From NCBI GenBank assembly GCA_004194705.1, contig SADC01001291.1:1364001-1428000 (forward strand): a stretch of DNA of 64,000 bases. The letters run 5' to 3'. This DNA is from Ditylenchus dipsaci. Taxonomy: Eukaryota > Nematoda > Chromadorea > Rhabditida > Anguinidae. Positions 57,646 through 64,000 of this stretch are shown here, in pieces (the first letter of the stretch is position 1; each line of letters begins with the position of its first letter). A program made the translations under genes and the position numbers. The notes under the pieces are model-generated. The model searched no databases and had not been told where the DNA came from. It saw only the letters and a list, made by a program, of their open reading frames with translations.

Positions 57646-58219
57646 CCATCATAGTCTACTTCAAGTCATTTTTCGTCTTGAAAAGGAGAATGTAAAAATT
57701 CTGACCTTACGGGCCACTTTCCAGCAGTTTCATTCATTTCACGTAAGAGTGGAGACCAAGGTTGGCAGGGTGTGGCTTTTTTGGCTACAAAAGGGATACA
57801 CCCCTTTTTGCAGAATTTGCATAAAGTGACACATTGCTTTGAATTTTCGAGTTACAATAATCGTTTTTAAGACTTCAATAAAAGGGCAAGGAAGATGTCT
57901 TTCAACTGGTATGTAGAAACATCAGATGCGCTAATAAAATACTTGAAAAAAAAGCGAAAAAAAGAAAAAACGTCATTTAAAAAAAGCTACACCGTGGCCG
58001 AAAAAGCTACACCTTGCCAACCCTGGTGGAGACCATGATTTTACCTATGTAATTTGTAAAAACAGCACAGCCACTTCTGCAACTCAGGGAATATTGCCGA
58101 CGTGGACAATGTCGGCGACGGTGGTGCAATGTGGTCTAGACTCTAGAGTGTTGATTTTTCGTCTGTGAGTATTGGCACTCATTTACGTAGAATATTATTT
58201 TCTAGAAGATCAAAGCAAA

Positions 58220-58959
58220 ATGGTGAAGCATGTTTACTCCAAAGTCTATGACGTTCCTCGCCGACCCTTCGAGAAAGAGCGCCTGGATCAAGTAGGTTTT
58301 TTTGTATTATGTATTCTCATTCTGCCAATTTCACATTCTAATTTTAGGAGCTGAAACTGATTGGGGAATTTGGCCTCCGAAACAAGTGCGAAGTCTGGCG
58401 TGTGAAGCTGACCTTGGCTAAGATCCGCAAGCGTGCTCGTGACTTGCTCACTCTGGAGGACAAGGATCCAAAGCGTCTGTTCGAAGGAAATGCCTTGTTG
58501 CGTCGTCTCGTCCGCATCGGAGTGCTCGGCGAAGACAAGATGAAGCTCGACTACGTCCTTGGTCTGCGAGTTGAAGATTTCATGGAGCGTCGTCTGCAGA
58601 CTCTAGTGTTCAAACAGGGCCTCGCCAAGTCCATTCATCATGCTCGTGTTCTCATCCGCCAGAAACATATCCGGTTATTATTTTTTTTCTTATTTTTATA
58701 GTGCAAAACAATAATTCTGGATTTTCAGAGTGCGCAGACAGGTTGTCAATATCCCATCGTTTGAAGTTCGCCTGGATTCGCAGAAGCACATTGACTTCTC
58801 CTCCAAGTCTCCCTTTAGTGGTAAGTGATATCAATTTTATTATGTGAAGATAAGGTTCATTTAATGTGCTTTTCAGGTGGTCGTCCTGGACGTGTCAAGC
58901 GCCGCAATTTGAAGAAGGGCGCTGAGAAGAAGGAATCTGATGGCGAAGAGGAAGATTGA
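58220..58959 (+). CDS. RPS9: 40S ribosomal protein S9 (uS4)
   Basis: It binds 18S rRNA in the small ribosomal subunit. Exons are 58220-58291, 58348-58673, 58729-58820 and 58877-58959: 190 residues, close to the usual 194. Conserved blocks include [38 protein letters not shown], the S4 RNA-binding domain ([31 protein letters not shown]) and the C-terminal [12 protein letters not shown] 5'UTR intron (gtgagt at about 58164 to ctag at 58204) precedes the ATG, and the first exon starts in a T-rich tract, as usual for ribosomal protein genes. AATAAA at 59004-59009. Confidence 0.97.
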
Positions 58960-59003
58960 GCCGAGAAATTATGTTGATTTGTTACCGCGCATGTTGTATC
59001 GCC

Positions 59004-59009
59004 AATAAA
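59004..59009 (+). terminator. RPS9 poly(A) signal
   Basis: AATAAA lies 45 nt after the stop codon, inside gccaataaaatgtg. Confidence 0.85.
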
Positions 59010-59741
59010 ATGTGTTATTCAATTTCATTTTCTCTGCTGGATTATTGGAAGTAGGTAACTGTTTCGAAAGTGGCATGCCCGGCTTCCTGATTAAAATTGG
59101 TCCGACTTTCCAACTTCAGACGTCAGGATGCCCCTAGCTGCCTTCATTATTGTTTACACATTGGTTGCTACCAGTCGCAGTTTTTCGTGTAGGTTCTGAA
59201 ACTACGGTTTAATTTGGAAAACAGCATTTTTTGAGAAGAAGGAGAGTAGAGCAGAGTTTCGGCTACAAGATAGCAACGGAAAAAAAAATCATTTTTGCGT
59301 CATGGCCGAGCACTGGTCCATTCTTACAGATTGTGTCCTTTAAATTTTGCCGCAAGTATATTTTCTTAGACAACTGTGAGCAGAGTTTTCTGAGTAAGCC
59401 TCAGCGTTGGTTGAGTTAGGAGTTGGACCGGGATTTGGGGGATCGATCTAGCGGAAACTGGAATTTTAGGCTTTGTACATTCCATCTCTACTCAAAAAGA
59501 TTTAAGCTTACCAAATCTAGCACCAGCGAAAACTCAGGTGTTGATCTGGTTTTATAGGCAATGCAGGACACTAAACAGGGAATGTATTTTTTTGAAGGTC
59601 AAAAGAAAGTTGTAAACTTACTCTGTAACGCATCTCATCTGTCAAAGGAGGTAGATTTTGGAGTAAGTAGATCCTGAATAATTTTACTAGTTAAATTTTT
59701 AGCCTTTAAGTTGAAACCTATGATCTACAATTTCCAATCTT

Positions 59742-59975
59742 TTAAAGGGGCATACCAGCGCGTTACACTGCAAATTAAGGCGGGGACCAGCAACTTTTCA
59801 AAAATCGTCTGTGTTTTCACTCGTTTATGTTAAATCTGATATTTATGAACTTACAGTATTCTCTCTAATAGACGGGTCGACCCGTCTATTTTTCAACCCC
59901 CTCGTGGGGACCCGTCTATTAGAGAGGACCCTTCTAATAGAGAGGACCCGTCTATTAGAGAGAATACGGTATCCT
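59742..59975. mobile_element. Fragment of a TTAA MITE next to a tctattagagag MITE
   Basis: 59742-59830 matches the 32118 MITE in rearranged order (aaaggggcataccagcgcgt, aattaaggcggggaccagca). 59858-59973 has inverted ends agtattctctctaatagacg and attagagagaatacggta around gacccgtctatt repeats. The stretch 59010-59741 shows no recognised feature. Confidence 0.7.
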
Positions 59976-60423
59976 ACTTTAAAATAGGCAGAAACTGTCG
60001 TCTGATCAGGTAGAATTTTTCTGAAGTTATTTTGCTGTGGAAATTTTTTTATCTGATTCTTCATGAAATTCTGACTTAAAGAAAGCTACTTAAGACGTCG
60101 AAAAATAAATAAAATTGGTAAAGTTTCGGGCGACATAGAACCTGGTACACACTGTTTTGGCTGACTTCATTTCATTTTGATGGTCATCTGCTTAAAATTA
60201 CTAAATTAGGGAATTTGCTGACAGCAAAGCAGTGCTGAAAATGGTCGAAATAAATTTCTTGATGATTTTCGGCCCTGGAAGTCAGTGAACTTGATAAAAA
60301 ATAATAATAAGGTGGGTACCTAGGAGGATTTGAAACTTTGACCCTAGGCGATGAGTATATAAAGTTTAACCCACCCCCTTCCCTCTAAGCTTACATGGCA
60401 GCTTACAATTGGTAAACGCCGCC

Positions 60424-60487
60424 AGGACAGACTCAAACATATTTTTCATACTTCCTTTCTTCGAAAAATATGTTTGAGTCCGCCCTA
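60424..60487. repeat. Hairpin
   Basis: cagactcaaacatatttttc pairs with gaaaaatatgtttgagtccg around a 10 nt loop (atacttcctttctt). Confidence 0.8.
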
Positions 60488-60756
60488 ACGAATGTTTGCC
60501 TAACTTGCATCTAAAGACGAGCCGAAAACAACATGAAGACCAAGCCATTCGGAGCTAGTCGTCATATCCTTTCGGAACCTGCTATGCTTATCAAAATCAA
60601 CTCACGATTCACTGTCAATGTTTGTGGGCCCCAATTTAGGAGAAGGTTGGAGATTAGGTGCAGTCGCCGGCAACTGACTATCCCCCTCTTCCTCCTGCGA
60701 GCTCAGCTCTCCCACCGCTTCAGAACTATTCAGAGTGGTGTTGACGATCGAAGTGG

Positions 60757-61204
60757 ATGCCAGTGAAAGCAGTGATTTCTCGGCTCTGGCCTGTTCAACA
60801 CCTGTTTGACACACCTGGGTCAGAAAACTATTTTCTTCTGGCTCATCCATCTTCTCTTCTGGACTTGTTGGCAAAGAAGTTTCAGAGGGTTTTTGCTCCA
60901 AATAAGGGCACAACTGTTTTCGGGGAAGTCAATACCTCTTTTTTGACTTCACTGCACTTTCTGGAGGGTGGGCGACTGAATATCCAAGAAGTTTTACGGC
61001 CTAGTTGGGAGCTGCGCCTTCTTTTGAGTAGAATTGGGCCTGGTCCTGACGCAGAAATCCTGCCTGGATTAAGTGGCCGTGTCTGGGCCATGCTAGTGCT
61101 GGATACTGCTATAAAGTTGGGTATGAAGTCTTGCTGCTAAATAATTAAATTGGAACCCTCACCTGCAGATGCCGTTTTGCTTGATTTGCTAGCCGACTTT
61201 GGAG
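60757..61204 (+). CDS. Unassigned two-exon coding stretch (strand uncertain)
   Basis: Frame 60757-about 61121 (FLTSLHFLEGGRLNIQEVLR, LSGRVWAMLVLDTAIKL) joins by a 48 nt intron (gtatga...cacctgcag, 61122-61169) to AVLLDLLADFGVLAQDLK, followed by gtaagt at 61205. Intron size and splice words fit this genome. The opposite strand also has a 100-codon Ser/Glu-rich frame (60913-60602) that ends at a good donor (gtgagt), but joining it upstream needs introns of 22-26 nt, too short for this genome. I do not recognise a family. It could be an antisense overlap, or 5' exons of the CTDSPL2-like gene if the minus reading is right. Confidence 0.35.
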
Positions 61205-61639
61205 TCTTAGCTCAGGATTTGAAGTAAGTAAAAATTAGAGCAGTCTGAAAAAATATTTTAAACTAAAATTTCATTTATTAATTTTATTTATTTTTACATT
61301 GGTAGAGGTACAAAAGTAGCAAGAAATTAAGTAGTATTAGATGCCGCCAGTGCCTGGATTAATTTGGAAAGCTTGCAAACTCAGACTGTACTGCCTTGAG
61401 TAGCCCAAAAGTCCAGCTGTAAATGCATGTTTGTAAATGCCTGAAATCGAGATTTTTTGCTTAATTTTGTCACAAGATACCGTATTTTCTCTAATAAACG
61501 CCCTCCCCAAAAAATGACAAAATATAGCCAATATAAATTTGTTTTGATGTGATTTTAAAGCTGCATTTTGTTCACAGCGGTATTGCAATGAGAGACAAAC
61601 TTGTGTAGAACTGAAGGGTGGAGTAGAAATATTGGTTGC

Positions 61640-63345
61640 AGTGACGAATCCCCCCACGGGGAGTGATCAGGTGGAGGAGATAACCTCATATTCGTGTTTC
61701 TCGACCCCGATTTCATAAGAAAGCAGCGCGTTTTTTTGATTCTGAGAAAAAAAAATTTTCGAACCACAGGGGGTATCATGGTTTTTTAGTCAAAATTTGA
61801 AAAATTTAAATTGGCGCCTTTTGAGAACGACTATCAGTTCGTGACCATTTTGATTCGTGACTATCGATTCGTGACCGTATCGATTCGTGACTATCGATTC
61901 GTGACCATATCGATTCGTGACTATCGATTCGTGACCATATCGATTCGTGACTATCGGTTCGTGACCATATCGATTCGTGACCCTATTGACTCGTGACTTG
62001 TCTTGTAATAAGTGAATTCTTTGCTCCTGCCGTTAGTCCAACTTTTACTTCATTAAAATTTTCTTTTGCTGTCTCGTATTTCAGTTTTTGACTATTTACT
62101 CTCGACTTGAACTTCTTCATTTTAAGCTTGTTTTTGTTGTCTGCCTTTTTTACTTCCGTACAGTTTTTTACGCTCTCTTTCTTCAGTTCTGTATCTACAA
62201 AATTGTGAACAATGTTTTGTTATATGAGGAAGACTAGAAGACAATGAGGAAGATTTTGATGGAAAATTGTCTGCTTTTCTGCTTAAAATTGGCTATTTGA
62301 TGGGATACAATGGTCATCCGGCTCCAAACCAAGATCATGCAGAAATTGCAGCTATCCCGGCAGTTATCGCTGAAGACGTCGAGATGGATGAAGATGAGGA
62401 AGACAGATTGCCGTAGCCAGGATCCAAGAAGACATGTGGTGAATTAATATTGTCCACTCGTATATTGTTGTTGTAACTTCGCCCGTTTATGATTGTTATC
62501 TCATTGTTGGAACTTTTATTGTGAGTTGTACATTTGAAAGATCGAATAAATTTAACTCATATTTAATAAGAAATGATGTCTTAAGTAAGTCTTAAATAAA
62601 ATAGTTGTGAATAGTCAAAAACTAAAATACGAGACAGCAAAAGAAAATTTAATGAAGTGAAAGTTGGACTAACGGCAGGAGCAAAGAATTCACTTATTAC
62701 AAGACAAGTCACGAGTCAATAGGGCCACGAATCGATATGGTCACGAACCGATAGTCACGAATCGATATGGTCACGAATCGATAGTCACGAATCGATATGG
62801 TCACGAATCGATAGTCACGAATCGATACGGTCACGAATCGATAGTCACTAATCAAAATGGTCACGAACTGATAGTCGTTCCTCGGAATCATGTCTAAGGT
62901 AAGTGCGTGCGCGCATCTCTAACTCTCAAGCCCCCTGCGCCCCTTCGGGGCGCAGGGGCTTGGAGTTGAGATGCGCACACCCACATACCTTAGACACAAA
63001 TCACTCGAAAGTGACTCTGGATTCATAAAAAAAGCATGCATACCAGAGTTTATTATGCGGTAGGCCCAGTATTCAAAACTATGTTCAACATCTTCTTGTT
63101 AGTGGCCCTGTTTGATTAGTGGCCCCTTTTTATTCCCTTCCCCTCCCTATACAGCCCTCAATCCATTTAAAGTTCAAAAGGCGCCAATTTAAAATTTTCA
63201 AATTCTGACTAAAAAACCATGATACCCCTCTGTGGTTCGAAAAAAATTTCTTTCTCAGAACCAAAAAAACGCGCGGCTTTCTCATGAAATCGGGGTCGAG
63301 AAACACGAATATGAAGTTATCTCCTCCACCTGATCAATTCTCGTG
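61640..63345. mobile_element. Large multi-layer palindrome with Foldback-like arms
   Basis: The outer arms (61660-61815 and 63170-63345) share gataacctcatattcgtgtt, ctcgaccccgatttcat and aattggcgccttttga, inverted. The next layer is arrays of gactatcgattcgtgaccat (61834-61996) against their inverse (62706-62876). The innermost arms are gtcttgtaataagtgaattc and ttttgctgtctcgtattt. A GC-rich core copy and the ggctgtat block (62878-63165) sit only on the right side. Confidence 0.8.
62230..62416 (+). pseudogene. Short coding remnant inside the Foldback-like element
   Basis: An open frame reads LEDNEEDFDGKLSAFLLKIG, then YLMGYNGHPAPNQDHAE and an acidic end (DVEMDEDEEDRLP, stop 62414-62416). It lies between the innermost inverted arms and may be the last exon of a lost transposase. 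The family is not identifiable. Confidence 0.4.
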
Positions 63346-63719
63346 GGAGGGGGGGGATTCTGAACTCAAGCCGCTCAAGCCGGAGGGTTGTGGTGAGGTT
63401 GGTTATTCTATACTAGCGGCAAAATATCAATATCAGGAAAATGACCTTAAAATAAAGGTGGCACAAAAAACAAGATACTCGAAATAAGATTAACGTATTT
63501 TTATAGCGCCTAAATTTTTAAAGCGTTTTGAAAAATTGTGCAATTCTGATATTGGCGCCTCTTTTAGCTTTACACAGCTGTACATCGACTGGAAAAGTGT
63601 ATAATTCGCAAAATGCGTCTTTCGAAACGTCGGGTTGGCGAAACGTTAACTTGAAAAATGTGCAACTCGCAAAAACGTAACTCGAAAAAACGAAGAACTC
63701 TCAGAAAAGCTGTTTTTCT

Positions 63720-64000
63720 TTTAAATTTTGATCTTTTTCAAAGGTTTTAACACCATCAGGTAGCCCTGCGATTCTAGTTTTTGATAAAGTAAAATTTATT
63801 GCATTATCTCACGAAAATGTAAAATAATGAGGTCAAAACATGAAGGTTGTCAGAAAAAATAATTTGGTTCATACTTTGACCTAATCGTTCTACATTTTTG
63901 TGAGATAATGAAATAAATGTTAAAAAAAATAAATACTATCGGAAAGTAGAATCGCGGGGCTACCTGATGGTGTAAAAACCTTTAAAAAAGGATCAAAATT
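63720..64000. mobile_element. Palindromic MITE reaching the window end
   Basis: ttttgatctttttcaaaggt, ccatcaggtagccctgcgat and gcattatctcacgaaaatgt pair with inverted copies up to 64000. The end may lie outside the window. It is the same family as 10545-10775. Before it, 63620-63690 has aactcgcaaaaacgt-type short repeats. Confidence 0.8.

Noticed and set aside
61811..62891. Two 60-codon frames with RDYRFVT repeats
   Set aside because: Both are translations of the inverted tandem arms of a palindromic element.

Overview
The window looks like nuclear DNA of an invertebrate animal. It is AT-rich, has short GT-AG introns (mostly 45-110 nt), AATAAA poly(A) signals, and conserved animal genes buried in transposon-derived sequence. 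One small gene has a TATA box plus a TCAGT initiator at arthropod-like spacing. That is a hint of an arthropod, not proof; I cannot name the species.

Host genes, left to right. (1) COASY (bifunctional CoA synthase, + strand, 1049-12029), split by a 6.7 kb intron full of transposons. (2) A TFIIIC subunit 6-like gene (GTF3C6, +, 15262-15943). (3) A SETD2-type H3K36 methyltransferase (+, 23097-about 41141), about 27 exons with AWS, SET, post-SET, WW and SRI regions in the expected order. (4) A CTDSPL2/SCP4-type phosphatase (-, 56715-47437), whose 5' exons were not found. (5) A 39-codon membrane or secreted micropeptide gene (-, 57540-57421) with a clean core promoter. (6) Ribosomal protein S9 (+, 58220-58959). 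(7) An unresolved coding stretch near 60.7-61.2 kb.

Everything else is mostly mobile DNA, much of it nested. The richest item is a Mutator-like element inside the COASY intron. Its ten-exon gene (6355-3612, - strand) joins a FLYWCH-type finger and MULE transposase to a Ulp1/SENP-type SUMO protease with visible His, Asp, Gln and Cys; one in-frame stop interrupts it. A second near-complete element is a 1563 bp Merlin transposon (54186-55748) with 8 bp target duplications and an intact six-exon, 330-codon transposase. It sits inside a decayed KIAA1586-like hAT transposase gene, which itself sits in a CTDSPL2 intron. Internally deleted pogo/Tigger, Tc1-mariner and MULE derivatives are also present, with at least six TA-flanked pogo-type palindromes, eight TTAA-ended palindromes, Harbinger-like and Foldback-like elements (inverted arms built of 10-30 bp tandem units), and eight copies of one GC-rich palindrome.

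Eight apparent frame breaks in SETD2 and CTDSPL2 are all repaired by adding one base, nearly always in a homopolymer run. This points to consensus indel errors rather than pseudogenes.
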